Assembly (NCBI GenBank): GCA_002551355.1 | Contig: NTHE01000045.1 | Coordinates: 1 to 64,000 of the forward strand | DNA length: 64,000 nucleotides | Direction: 5' to 3' | Source of the DNA: Streptomyces sp. man185 | Lineage (GTDB): Bacteria; Actinomycetota; Actinomycetes; Streptomycetales; Streptomycetaceae | Shown here: one piece after another, positions 33,989 through 42,287 of the stretch | Position numbering within the stretch: position 1 is the stretch's first letter | Layout of the letters: each line of letters opens with the position of its first letter | The notes under the pieces: model-generated | Seen by the model: the letters and a program-made list of their open reading frames with translations, nothing else | What the model was told of the DNA's origin: nothing | Database searches by the model: none | Position numbers and translations under genes: made by a program

Positions 33989-35518
33989 TCAGCCGCCACT
34001 GACAGTGCGGTTCTCCTCTGCCTCGTTCCGGCCACCGCGCAGCCGTACGATCAGCCGGCCGATCAGCGGCCAGGCCACGATCAGCCCCACGATCGCGTAG
34101 ACGGTGACGGAGAACGGGGTGTTGACGAGCCCGGACACGCTCCCGTCGCTGATCTGGAGGGCACGGCGCAGCTGCTGTTCGGCGGCCGGGCCGAGGATCA
34201 CCCCGATGACGGCGGGCAGCACCGGCAGCCCGTAACGCCGCATTCCGAACCCGATCAACCCGATGACCAGGAGGATCACCAGGTCGAGGGACTCACCGCC
34301 GACCGCGTACGCGCCGACGGCGGCGAAGAAGAGGATGCCCGCGTACAGATAGGGGCGCGGGATCCGCAGGAGCTTCGCCCAGACGGGCGCGAGCGGCAGG
34401 TTGAGGGCGAGCAGCAGCACCATGCCGACGAACAGCGAGGCGATGAGGCCCCAGACCAGCTCCGGCTCGCGTTCGAACAGCAGGGGTCCTGGCTGGATTC
34501 CGTACTGCTGGAAGGCGGCCAGCATCACCGCGGCGACGGCGGTGGTGGGCAGTCCCAGGGTGAGCATCGAGACGAGGGTCCCGGCGGCGGAGGCGGAGGC
34601 GGCGGCCTCGGGCCCGGCGACGCCTTCGATGGCCCCCTTGCCGAACTGGTCGCGGTGCTTGGAGAGCCGCTTCTCGGTGACGTAACTGAGGAAGGTGGGG
34701 ATCTCCGCGCCGCCCGCCGGAATCGCCCCGAAGGGGAAGCCGATGACGGGCCCGCGCAGCCAGGGCTTCCAGGTGCGCTTCAGGTCGGCCCGGCCGAGCC
34801 AGGGGCGGCCGACGGGAATCGCCTTCCCGGAGGAGCGGCGCAGGTGGGCGGCGACCCAGAGCGCCTCACCGATCGCGAAGAGCCCGACCGCGACGATGAC
34901 GACGTCGACGCCGTCGGCCAGGTGAAGCGAACCGAAGGTCAGGCGCTGCTGGCCGGTCATCTGGTCGAGGCCGACCAGGCCGATGGTGAGACCGATGAGG
35001 AGCGAGGCGATGCCGCGGATGCGGGAGGCGCCGAGGACGGAGGTGACGGCTATGAAGGCCAGCACCATGATGGCGAAGTAGTCCGGGGCCCCGATGCCGA
35101 TGGCGAGGGAGGCGACGGTCGGGGCGAGGACGACCAGCAGGATCGTGCCGATCATGCCGCCGGCGAAGTGACCGATGGCGGCGGCGGCGAGCGCCTGGGC
35201 TCCGCGCCCGCCCTTCGCCATCGGGTTGCCCTCGATCGCGGCGACCACGGCGGCGCTCTCACCGGGGGTGTTGAGAAGGATCGAGGTGGTGGAGCCGCCG
35301 AACATCGCGCCGTAGTAGATCCCGGCGAACATGATGAACGCGCCGGTCGGGTCGAGTCCGTACGTCACCGGGAGCAGGAGCGCCACGGCCATCGCGGGTC
35401 CGATGCCGGGGAGCACGCCGATGGCGGTGCCGAGCAGGACGCCGATCGCGGCCCACAGCAGGTTCATCGGGGTGAGCGCGGTACCGAAGCCGTCGATGAG
35501 GGAGTTGAGGGAATCCAT
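33989..35518 (-). CDS. tctA: Tripartite tricarboxylate transporter, large permease TctA
   Basis: A 509-residue TctA with about twelve membrane helices. The N-terminal LLWAAIGVLLGTAIGVLPGIGPAMAVALLLP and GGSTTSILLNTPGESAAVVAAIEG are family signatures. It forms the main translocation subunit with TctB, driven by the proton or sodium gradient and fed by the binding protein TctC. Only 3 bp separate it from tctB. The downstream fusion gene starts 13 bp after its stop. Confidence 0.95.
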   Translation of the reverse strand: MDSLNSLIDGFGTALTPMNLLWAAIGVLLGTAIGVLPGIGPAMAVALLLPVTYGLDPTGAFIMFAGIYYGAMFGGSTTSILLNTPGESAAVVAAIEGNPMAKGGRGAQALAAAAIGHFAGGMIGTILLVVLAPTVASLAIGIGAPDYFAIMVLAFIAVTSVLGASRIRGIASLLIGLTIGLVGLDQMTGQQRLTFGSLHLADGVDVVIVAVGLFAIGEALWVAAHLRRSSGKAIPVGRPWLGRADLKRTWKPWLRGPVIGFPFGAIPAGGAEIPTFLSYVTEKRLSKHRDQFGKGAIEGVAGPEAAASASAAGTLVSMLTLGLPTTAVAAVMLAAFQQYGIQPGPLLFEREPELVWGLIASLFVGMVLLLALNLPLAPVWAKLLRIPRPYLYAGILFFAAVGAYAVGGESLDLVILLVIGLIGFGMRRYGLPVLPAVIGVILGPAAEQQLRRALQISDGSVSGLVNTPFSVTVYAIVGLIVAWPLIGRLIVRLRGGRNEAEENRTVSGG

Positions 35519-35521
35519 CGG

Positions 35522-36136
35522 TCAGAGCACCCCCATCAGCGGGCCGCCGGGAAGGGGGACACCGAGCAGGTTGTCGAAGACGAAGTAGGTGAAGAGGGAG
35601 AGTCCGGCGGCGATGAGCGGGTCACGGCCGTGGTGCCGGCTGCCGAGCGCGTAGGCGGAGCCCCAGAAAAGCAGCGCTCCGGTGATCGGGAAGCCGAGGG
35701 GGCCGATCAGGACGGCGGCGCCGAGGAAGACCCCGGCGAGCAGGAGGACGGTGCGCCAGTCGGCCGGTTCGTCGAGGTCGACGTCCTCGCCGCCCTCGGC
35801 CTCTCCGCGTCCGCCGCGCAGGACGTCGACGGCGAGCAGGACGGCGATGAGGAGGAACAGACCGCCGATGACGAGGGGGACCGTGCGGGGGCCGACGGGG
35901 CCGCGCTGGGCGATGTCGACGCTCATGGTGAGGGCGTCGGTGAGCACGAGCACGCCTAGCGCGAACAGCAGCACGCAGACGCCGAGTTCGGAGTGCTCGC
36001 GCAGCCAGGCTCGGGGGGTGCTCCCGCTCGCCCCGCCGGATCCGGCGGGTCCGGTCGATCCGGCGGGTCCGGTCGATCCGGCGGGTCCGGTCGATCCGGC
36101 GGGTCCGGTCGATCCGATGGGTTCGTTGGGTTTCAC
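35522..36136 (-). CDS. tctB: Tripartite tricarboxylate transporter, small permease TctB with collagen-like N-terminus
   Basis: A 204-residue TctB. Four hydrophobic helices (LGVCVLLFALGVLVLTDAL, VPLVIGGLFLLIAVLLAV, TVLLLAGVFLGAAVLIG, PLIAAGLSLFTYFVFDNLLG) match the small subunit. Before helix 1 lies an unusual stretch of about 30 residues with four exact GSTGPA repeats (Gly-X-Y, collagen-like), which ordinary TctB proteins lack. GTG 36136 overlaps the tctC stop by 4 bp (GTGA). The repeat is probably a cytoplasmic flexible tail. Confidence 0.92.
   Translation of the reverse strand: MKPNEPIGSTGPAGSTGPAGSTGPAGSTGPAGSGGASGSTPRAWLREHSELGVCVLLFALGVLVLTDALTMSVDIAQRGPVGPRTVPLVIGGLFLLIAVLLAVDVLRGGRGEAEGGEDVDLDEPADWRTVLLLAGVFLGAAVLIGPLGFPITGALLFWGSAYALGSRHHGRDPLIAAGLSLFTYFVFDNLLGVPLPGGPLMGVL
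36043..36114. repeat. Four perfect 18-bp tandem repeats inside tctB
   Basis: CGGCGGGTCCGGTCGATC is repeated exactly four times head to tail (36043, 36061, 36079, 36097). On the minus strand it encodes the GSTGPA units of TctB. Identity at every base, including wobble positions, points to recent slippage. Confidence 0.95.
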
Positions 36137-37116
36137 AGCCCCAGCTCCTTGAGAACGGTGGCGACCCGCTGGTCCTGCTCGTCGAGGAAGTCGCCGAACG
36201 GTTCGCCGGTGAGGAAGGCGTCGTCCCAGCCGTTCTTCTTCATCGACTCCTTCCATTCCTTCGAGGCGTGGAGCTTGCGGATGAGGCCGGTGAGCTTGTC
36301 GCGTTCGGCCTCGGAGATGCCGGGCGGGGCGACGATGCCGCGCCAGTTGGTGAACTCGGTGTCGAGTCCGGCTTCGCGGAGGGTGGGGGCGTCGAGGCCC
36401 GGCACCCGCTTCGGTCCGGTCACGGCGAGCAGCCGCAGCTCGCCCGCCTCGATCTGGTCGCGGTACTCACCGAGGCCCGAGACCCCGAAGCCGACCTTGT
36501 TGCCGAGGATGGAGGCGAGGAGTTCGCCGCCGCCGTCGAACGGCACGTAGTTGACCGTCTTCGGGGCGATACCGGCGGCCCGCGCCATGAGCATCGGGGC
36601 CAGGTGGTCCGGGCCGCCGGGCGAGGACCCGCCGCCGACCGGGACGCGGGCCGGGTCCTTCTTCCAGGCGGCGAGGAGGTCGGCGATGGTCCGGTACGGG
36701 GCGTCCTCGGCGACGACGACGATGTCCGGCTCCTCGGTGAGCCGGGCGATGGGGGTGGTGTCGGCCAGGGTGCTCGGGGACTTGTTGGTGTGGACGGCCC
36801 CGACGACGCCGAGGCCCATGGAGAGCGCGAGCTTGCCGTTGCCGTGTTCGCCGACGAGCCGGGTCAGGCCGACCGTTCCGCCGGCGCCCGGCAGGTTGAA
36901 CACCTCGATGTTGTGGGTGAGTCCGGCGTCCTCGGCGTTCTTGGCCATGGTGCGTGCGGTGATGTCGTAGCCGCCGCCGGGGGTGTTGGGGACCATGAAG
37001 CGGAGCCCGGGAATCTGGGTGCCGGTGTCGGAGCCGTCACCGGTGGAGAGCAGGGGTGGCCCCACCACCACCAGCAACGCGGCCCCGAACAGGGCGAGGG
37101 GAGTGCGCAGTCGCAC
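36133..37116 (-). CDS. tctC: Tripartite tricarboxylate transporter substrate-binding protein TctC
   Basis: A 327-residue periplasmic-type binding protein. A signal anchor spans residues 1-23 (VRLRTPLALFGAALLVVVGP); there is no lipobox cysteine. The Bug/TctC fold is shown by LRFMVPNTPGGGYDITARTMAKN, LPGAGGTVGLTRLVG and PVGGGSSPGGPDHLAPMLM. GTG 37116 follows AAAGGCGG at 5 nt; a longer ATG frame at 37149 is possible. First gene of the tct operon, divergent from a CitB-type response regulator. The substrate is a carboxylate, but which one is not clear. Confidence 0.93.
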   Translation of the reverse strand: MRLRTPLALFGAALLVVVGPPLLSTGDGSDTGTQIPGLRFMVPNTPGGGYDITARTMAKNAEDAGLTHNIEVFNLPGAGGTVGLTRLVGEHGNGKLALSMGLGVVGAVHTNKSPSTLADTTPIARLTEEPDIVVVAEDAPYRTIADLLAAWKKDPARVPVGGGSSPGGPDHLAPMLMARAAGIAPKTVNYVPFDGGGELLASILGNKVGFGVSGLGEYRDQIEAGELRLLAVTGPKRVPGLDAPTLREAGLDTEFTNWRGIVAPPGISEAERDKLTGLIRKLHASKEWKESMKKNGWDDAFLTGEPFGDFLDEQDQRVATVLKELGL

Positions 37117-37231
37117 AGGTTCCGCCTTTCGCTGTGAAGTGGCCCACATGTTGCCTGCGCGTTAAGTAGCTGTCTCTCTTCCGGTATCAACGGACGTTGT
37201 GGTCATTGCGGTCGCCGCTTAGCGTGGCGGC

Positions 37232-37918
37232 GTGACAACAGTGCTGGTGGTGGACGACGACTTCATGGTCGCGAAACTGCACGGCCGCTACGTGTCCGCA
37301 ATGGACGGTTTTACGGTCGTCGGGGTGGCGCACAACGGCGCCGACGCCTTGCGGGCGGCCGAGCGGCTGCGCCCCGATCTGGTGCTGCTCGACATCTACC
37401 TGCCCGATATGGACGGGATCGACGTACTGCGCGCCCTGCGCACGGCGGAGGAACAGGACACCTCACGCTCCAGCACGGACGCCCTGTTCATCACGGCGGC
37501 CCGGGACGCGGGGGTGATCCGGGCGGCGCTGCGGGCGGGGGCCCTGCACTACCTGATCAAGCCGTTCAACCGGTCCGCCCTCCAGGAACAGCTCCGCCAT
37601 GTCGCCTCGCTGCGCACCCGCCTGGACCAGCTGGGAGAGGCCCGCCAGGAGGACGTCGACCAGATCTTCGGCACCCGCCCGCCCGGCTCGCGCGAGCTGC
37701 CGAAGGGCCTGGCCGCCCCCACGGCCGACCTGGTGGAACGCACCCTGCGCGACCACCCCGGGGGCCTGTCCGCGTCGGAGTGCGCCGAGGCGGGGGCCCT
37801 GTCCCGGGTGAGCGCGCGCCGCTATCTGGAGTGGTTCGCCGGAACCGGCCGCGCGGAGGTGACCCTGCGCTACGGAGGCACGGGGCGGCCGGAGCGCCGC
37901 TACCGCTGGAAGAGCTGA
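37232..37918 (+). CDS. CitB/DcuR-family response regulator (no kinase nearby)
   Basis: A 228-residue response regulator. The receiver has the acidic pocket D8-D9-D10, phospho-acceptor D54 (DLVLLDIYLPDMDG), and K in the YLIKPF motif. The C-terminal helix-turn-helix (LSASECAEAGALSRVSARRYLEWFAG) is of the CitB/DctR kind that controls di- and tricarboxylate uptake. It is divergent from tctC with 115 bp between, and should activate that operon. In most tct loci a sensor kinase of the CitA/DctB type is next to it; none is present here. Confidence 0.9.
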   Translation: MTTVLVVDDDFMVAKLHGRYVSAMDGFTVVGVAHNGADALRAAERLRPDLVLLDIYLPDMDGIDVLRALRTAEEQDTSRSSTDALFITAARDAGVIRAALRAGALHYLIKPFNRSALQEQLRHVASLRTRLDQLGEARQEDVDQIFGTRPPGSRELPKGLAAPTADLVERTLRDHPGGLSASECAEAGALSRVSARRYLEWFAGTGRAEVTLRYGGTGRPERRYRWKS

Positions 37919-38089
37919 GGCGTCGCGGGGCGGGCCCTGCCCGCTTCCTGAGCTCTCTCCTAACCACTCCTTAAACGGAGCATAAGGATCCCCATCACCC
38001 CCTCCCAGCAGGCCTTTTCGGCCTTCCGAGCGGCTAGCTTGCTGATCGCCACCCCCCGACAGCTGTGCCGTATCGAAGGAGATCCATCC

Positions 38090-39139
38090 ATGACCGCTCG
38101 TCGCAAGGCCGCCGGGATCCTCGCCCTCGGATTCGCACCGCTCGCGCTGGCCGGGCTGACCGCCGCCCCGGCCGTCGCGCACGGGTCGCTGACCGACCCG
38201 GTGAGCCGGGTGTCGGCGTGCTTCGCGGAGGGTCCGGAGAGCCCGAAGTCGGCGGCGTGCCGGGCGGCGGTCGCGGCCGGTGGGACCCAGGCGCTGTACG
38301 ACTGGAACGGGGTCAACATCGCCAACGCGGCGGGCAAGCACCGTGACCTGATCCCGGACGGCAAGCTCTGCAGCGCTGCCAACGACAAGTTCAAGGGCCT
38401 CGACCTCCCGCGCGCCGACTGGCCGGCCACCGCGCTGTCGGCGGGCAAGCACACCTTCCGGTTCCGCGCGACGGCCCCGCACAAGGGCTCGTTCGAGCTG
38501 TACATGACCAAGCCTGGCTATGACGCCACGAAGCCGCTGGCCTGGTCGGACCTGGAGGCGAAGCCCTTCGCCGAGGTCACCGACCCCGTGCTGGAGAACG
38601 GTTCGTACGTCTTCGACGGAACGATCCCCGAGCGCTCCGGGCGGCAGCTCGTCTACACGATCTGGCAGCGTTCCGACTCCCCCGAGGCGTTCTACGCCTG
38701 CTCCGACGTGACGTTCGGCGGCGGTTCGGCGGGCGGCGGCGCGGCGGAGCAGGAAGAGGGGAAGGGGCAGGAGGGTTCCGGTGGTGACGCCGGCACCGAG
38801 GCTCCGGCACCGGCCCCCTCCGCGCCGTCCGAGGACGCAACCACCGAGGGTTCCGAGAAGTCGTCGGTCGAGCACAACGGCCACGGTGACGACGACGCGA
38901 GCACCGGGGCGGAGGTCACCGCCGCCGCTCCGGCCGCCCCGGAGGAAGAGGCCGAGGGCAACGCCCCCGAGGTCAACACCGCGAGCAAGGACGAGGTGCT
39001 GGCCGAGACGGGTGGCTCCAGCAGCAGCACCTACCTGGCCATCGGGGGCGCCGGGGTCCTCGCCGCCGGTGCGGCCGTGCTGTTCGCCTCGCAGCGCCGT
39101 CGGGCCGCCGCGTCGTCGACGGGCCGCCACAGCCGCTGA
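38090..39139 (+). CDS. AA10 lytic polysaccharide monooxygenase with sortase (LAETG) cell-wall anchor
   Basis: A 349-residue secreted copper enzyme. The signal peptide ends at A30, leaving H31 as the mature N-terminus (AVA/HGSLTDPVSR). With the histidine of RATAPHKGSFELY it makes the copper histidine brace. The YTIWQRSDSPEAFYACSDVTF block is typical of AA10 chitin/cellulose LPMOs. After residue 205 comes a long acidic Ala/Glu/Pro/Thr linker, then LAETG, a hydrophobic helix (TYLAIGGAGVLAAGAAVLFA) and an Arg-rich tail: a class E sortase signal. No carbohydrate-binding module is present. The enzyme is therefore predicted to be tethered to the cell wall. Confidence 0.92.
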   Translation: MTARRKAAGILALGFAPLALAGLTAAPAVAHGSLTDPVSRVSACFAEGPESPKSAACRAAVAAGGTQALYDWNGVNIANAAGKHRDLIPDGKLCSAANDKFKGLDLPRADWPATALSAGKHTFRFRATAPHKGSFELYMTKPGYDATKPLAWSDLEAKPFAEVTDPVLENGSYVFDGTIPERSGRQLVYTIWQRSDSPEAFYACSDVTFGGGSAGGGAAEQEEGKGQEGSGGDAGTEAPAPAPSAPSEDATTEGSEKSSVEHNGHGDDDASTGAEVTAAAPAAPEEEAEGNAPEVNTASKDEVLAETGGSSSSTYLAIGGAGVLAAGAAVLFASQRRRAAASSTGRHSR

Positions 39140-39202
39140 CCGGCCTCAGCGACTCCGTACCCCTGCCGCGTCCCTCCGGGACGTCGGGCGCGGCAGGATG
39201 TG

Positions 39203-39252
39203 ACGGGCCGGGGTCCGCCGTCCGCACTGCCGGACGTCGGACCCCGGCCCGT
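39203..39252. terminator. Bidirectional terminator between LPMO and lipase genes
   Basis: ACGGGCCGGGGTCCG (39203-39217) pairs with CGGACCCCGGCCCGT (39238-39252), an exact 15-bp stem with a 20-nt loop, between two convergent genes. Confidence 0.8.
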
Positions 39253-39266
39253 TGTCGCGCGGTGGG

Positions 39267-40160
39267 TCAGCCGACGACCGAGGCGCAGGTGGTCGGGGTG
39301 GCGCGTGCCGGGTCGAGGGCGTTGGCCACTTCGTGGAAGGCGATCCGGTCGATGGTCCCGATCGCCACGTGCTCGGAGAGGTCGAGCGGGCACAGGTCCT
39401 GGAGCAGCACGTTGCGTACGTTCGGACCGTCCAGGTACTGCGTGCGGTACGGGGTCACGACCTGGTCGTACTTGGTCGCGATGACGGTGTAGCGGACGCC
39501 GGGAACGGTGTCGCCGCCCGCCGTGAGCTTGGTGATGAAGGGTGATCCCGCGACCTGGTCGGCAAGTCCGGGGGTCTTGTCGCTGATGAACTTCTCGACA
39601 CCGGGGAAGTACGGCAGCAGTTTGGTGAGGCCGAGCAGTGTGGTGCCGTGGTTGTCCGGGGCGATGCCGACGAGCGCGTTGACCTTGTCGGCGCCGCCGA
39701 GGAACTTCAGGTAGTAGTTGGGCATCATGCCGCCCTGCGAGTGGCCGACGATGTCGGCCTTCGGGGCTCCGGTGGCGTCGAGCACCCTGTCGACGAAGAC
39801 GTCGAGCTGTTCGGCGGACTTGTCGATGGGTCCGAGGCCGTGGAAGAACGGCACGCCCGGGAGCTGACCGTAGTCGAGGGAGAAGACGCAGTAGCCCCGG
39901 TTGACCAGGTAAGGAGCGAGGACCAGCCAGTTGTCGATCGAGTTCGCGAAGGTTCCGTGAACCAGCACGACGGGCCGGGGATGGGCGGCGGAGGGCTTGC
40001 AGGAGTAGTCGTTCCAGCCACGCGAAGTGGCCGCCTCGGCCGCCGGGCTCGCCGCCGTCGCGGTTGCCGTGGGGGCGACGAGAACAGTGAGGGCGAGGAG
40101 CAGGGCGGCGAGCAGACTGCGCGCGCGGGGAACGCGCGCAGCACGGAACCAGGGCAGCAT
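39267..40160 (-). CDS. Secreted alpha/beta-hydrolase lipase (LipA-like)
   Basis: A 297-residue secreted lipase. It has an N-terminal basic region and hydrophobic signal (SLLAALLLALTVLVAPTATATA), then the oxyanion motif PVVLVHGTFANSIDNW, nucleophile elbow GHSQGG, a catalytic Asp probably in ATKYDQVVTP, and a catalytic His near SEHVAIGTIDRIAFHEV. Two or more cysteines could form disulfides. It resembles Streptomyces triacylglycerol lipases such as the S. exfoliatus/S. albus family. AAGGAGACCCCACG precedes the ATG. Confidence 0.9.
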   Translation of the reverse strand: MLPWFRAARVPRARSLLAALLLALTVLVAPTATATAASPAAEAATSRGWNDYSCKPSAAHPRPVVLVHGTFANSIDNWLVLAPYLVNRGYCVFSLDYGQLPGVPFFHGLGPIDKSAEQLDVFVDRVLDATGAPKADIVGHSQGGMMPNYYLKFLGGADKVNALVGIAPDNHGTTLLGLTKLLPYFPGVEKFISDKTPGLADQVAGSPFITKLTAGGDTVPGVRYTVIATKYDQVVTPYRTQYLDGPNVRNVLLQDLCPLDLSEHVAIGTIDRIAFHEVANALDPARATPTTCASVVG

Positions 40161-40245
40161 CGTGGGGTCTCCTTGCGGCTCAAGGGAGGTGCGATGGCGG
40201 TGCGCCCTGTGGCCCGGACCACAAGCTTTATGTGCTCATGCCAAA

Positions 40246-40287
40246 TTACGCACGAGTAAGGTTCGGTGGGAAGTTACGCGTCGGTAA
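40246..40287. promoter_or_regulatory. Pair of TTAC-N6-GTAA sites upstream of lipase gene
   Basis: TTACGCACGAGTAA (40246-40259) and TTACGCGTCGGTAA (40274-40287) are two 14-bp sites sharing TTACGC and GTAA ends, 28 bp apart, in the 297-bp gap between the divergent lipase and membrane-protein genes. The spacing suggests binding on nearly the same face of the helix. The rest of the gap shows no gene. Confidence 0.55.
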
Positions 40288-40457
40288 AAACTGGCGCGGT
40301 CTCCCCCTGTGTCGCGTAGTGGGGTGATGCGCGGTCAGGACGCGGTTACCCCGCCCTGGACGCCGACGGCCTCACCCGTCCCGCCTCCGCCGCATCGCGT
40401 GGGCCGTTCGGCCCCGCCCCGCCTGCGCGGACGCCGCCCCGACCGGACCGTAGGGGC

Positions 40458-41519
40458 ATGACTTTCGTCGATGAGGTGAAGAACGCCGTCACTGCACGGG
40501 CCGCCCTGCTCGTCATCGGTGTGCTCGGACTGCAACTGCTGTTCATCGCGTCCTACGTCGGAGCACTGCACAAGCCGAAGCCGACGGACGTCGCCTTCGG
40601 GGTGGTCGCCCCGCAGCGGATGTCCCAGCAGATCGTCACCCAGCTGGACGGGCTTCCCGGCGGCCCGCTGGACCCCCGTACGGTGAGCAGCGCGGCCGAG
40701 GCTCGCGAGCAGATCATGAACCGCGACATCGACGGCGCCCTGATCGTCTCGCCGGAGGGCCGGACCGACACCCTGCTGGTCGCCTCCGGTGGCGGGACCG
40801 TTCTGTCCGGCGCCCTGGAACGGATCATCGCCCAGGTCGAGGAATCCCAGCAGCGGGCCGCACGGACCGTGGACGTGGCCCCGGCCTCGCCCGAGGACTT
40901 CGACGGGCTCTCGTCCTTCTACCTCGTGGTCGGCTGGTGCGTGGGCGGCTATCTCTGCGCCTCGATCCTGGCGATCAGCGCCGGCGCCAAGCCCGCCAAC
41001 CGGCAGCGCGCCGCGATCCGGACGGCGGTCATGGCGTTGTACGCGATCGCGGGCGGCATCGGCGGCGCGATCATCATCGGTCCGATCCTCGGCGCACTGC
41101 CGGGCAGCGTCTGGGCCCTGGCCGGCCTCGGCGCCCTCGTCGTCTTCTCCGTCGGCATGATCACGCTCGCACTGGAGGCCCTCACCGGCATCGTCGGCAT
41201 CGGCCTGGCCGTCCTCATCATCGTCATCGCGGGCAACCCGAGCGCGGGCGGCGCCTTCCCGCTCCCGATGCTCCCGGACTTCTGGCGGGCGATCGGCCCG
41301 GCGCTGCCCCCGGGCGCGGGCACCTGGACGGCACGCTCGATCGCCTACTTCCGGGGCAATGCGGTCACCGGTCCGCTGCTGGTGCTCTCCGCCTGGGCGG
41401 TCGCCGGCACGGCGCTGACCCTGCTGCTGTCGCTGCGGCACCGTCCGGAGCAGGGTGCGGCGACGCCCGACCCGGCTCCGGCCCCCACTCCGGGGACCGG
41501 CGGGTCGACCGGCGCCTGA
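40458..41519 (+). CDS. Membrane protein, ABC-2/YhgE-Pip-like
   Basis: A 353-residue membrane protein. One N-terminal helix (ALLVIGVLGLQLLFIASYVGAL) is followed by an extracytoplasmic domain of about 120 residues with FGVVAPQRMSQQIVTQLDG and ALIVSPEGRTDTLLVASGGG. Then come about five helices (LVVGWCVGGYLCASILAIS; GGIGGAIIIGPILGALPGS; VGIGLAVLIIVIAGNPSAGG; LLVLSAWAVAGTALTLLLSL). This layout matches ABC-2 permease-like and Pip/YhgE (DUF3533) proteins. No ATPase is adjacent. Function unknown. Confidence 0.78.
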   Translation: MTFVDEVKNAVTARAALLVIGVLGLQLLFIASYVGALHKPKPTDVAFGVVAPQRMSQQIVTQLDGLPGGPLDPRTVSSAAEAREQIMNRDIDGALIVSPEGRTDTLLVASGGGTVLSGALERIIAQVEESQQRAARTVDVAPASPEDFDGLSSFYLVVGWCVGGYLCASILAISAGAKPANRQRAAIRTAVMALYAIAGGIGGAIIIGPILGALPGSVWALAGLGALVVFSVGMITLALEALTGIVGIGLAVLIIVIAGNPSAGGAFPLPMLPDFWRAIGPALPPGAGTWTARSIAYFRGNAVTGPLLVLSAWAVAGTALTLLLSLRHRPEQGAATPDPAPAPTPGTGGSTGA

Positions 41520-41707
41520 CAGGCCGCAGCACGTCCGGGGCCGCCCTGATGGCGGCCCCGGGCGACGGACGCCCGAATTCCTGATGTCCGGTCAGCGCGA
41601 CTACTAGGCATGACAGGTTCATGACGACATGCTGTCCGTGCCCCTCGTACCACCCGACGAGGAGCACACCTCAGGAACCACTCCATCCACCCCCACGGAG
41701 GTCGTCC

Positions 41708-42205
41708 ATGCGTCGTCGATTCACGGTTCCGCTCGTCGCGGTCGCTCTGTCGCTCCCGCTCACCCTGGTCACCGCCGCTTCCGCCACGGCCGCCCCCGCC
41801 GACAAGCCCCAGGTGCTCAGCTCCTGGACCCAGACGAGCGCCTCCAGCCACAACGCCTGGAACGCGGCGCGGGGCAACCAGGGCGCCTGGTCCGCGTACG
41901 GCTTCGACTGGTCGACGGACTACTGCAGCAGCTCCCCCGACAACCCCTTCGGCTTCCCCTTCCAGAACTCCTGCGCCCGCCACGACTTCGGCTATCGGAA
42001 CTACAAGGCCGCCGGCACGTTCTCCGCCAACAAGGCCCGTGTCGACTCCGCTTTCCACGAGGACCTCAAGCGCGTGTGCGCCGGCTACTCGGGCGCGAAG
42101 AAGACCTCGTGCAACAGCACGGCCTGGACCTACTACCAGGCCGTGAGCATCTTCGGCGTCTCCCCGGCCGAGGCGGACGCCGGCAATCTGCCCCGGGCCG
42201 CCTGA
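41708..42205 (+). CDS. Secreted prokaryotic phospholipase A2
   Basis: A 165-residue secreted PLA2 with signal peptide residues 1-29 (RRRFTVPLVAVALSLPLTLV..ATA). The catalytic pair H92-D93 lies in NSCARHDFGYRNYK, the motif of the Streptomyces violaceoruber enzyme family, with four cysteines for two disulfides (YCSS, SCAR, VCAG, SCNS). It hydrolyses the sn-2 ester of phospholipids with calcium. A strong terminator follows. Confidence 0.94.
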   Translation: MRRRFTVPLVAVALSLPLTLVTAASATAAPADKPQVLSSWTQTSASSHNAWNAARGNQGAWSAYGFDWSTDYCSSSPDNPFGFPFQNSCARHDFGYRNYKAAGTFSANKARVDSAFHEDLKRVCAGYSGAKKTSCNSTAWTYYQAVSIFGVSPAEADAGNLPRAA

Positions 42206-42231
42206 GGACCGGAGAGGCCGGGAAGAGCACG

Positions 42232-42263
42232 GGAAGGGCCCCCGGCGAACCGGGGGCCCTTCC
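42232..42263. terminator. Strong GC hairpin terminator with CGAA loop
   Basis: GGAAGGGCCCCCGG (42232-42245), loop CGAA and CCGGGGGCCCTTCC (42250-42263) form a perfect 14-bp stem between the convergent PLA2 and protease genes, likely serving both. Confidence 0.88.
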
Positions 42264-42287
42264 TTGCTGCCGTCGCGCGGTGGCGCG

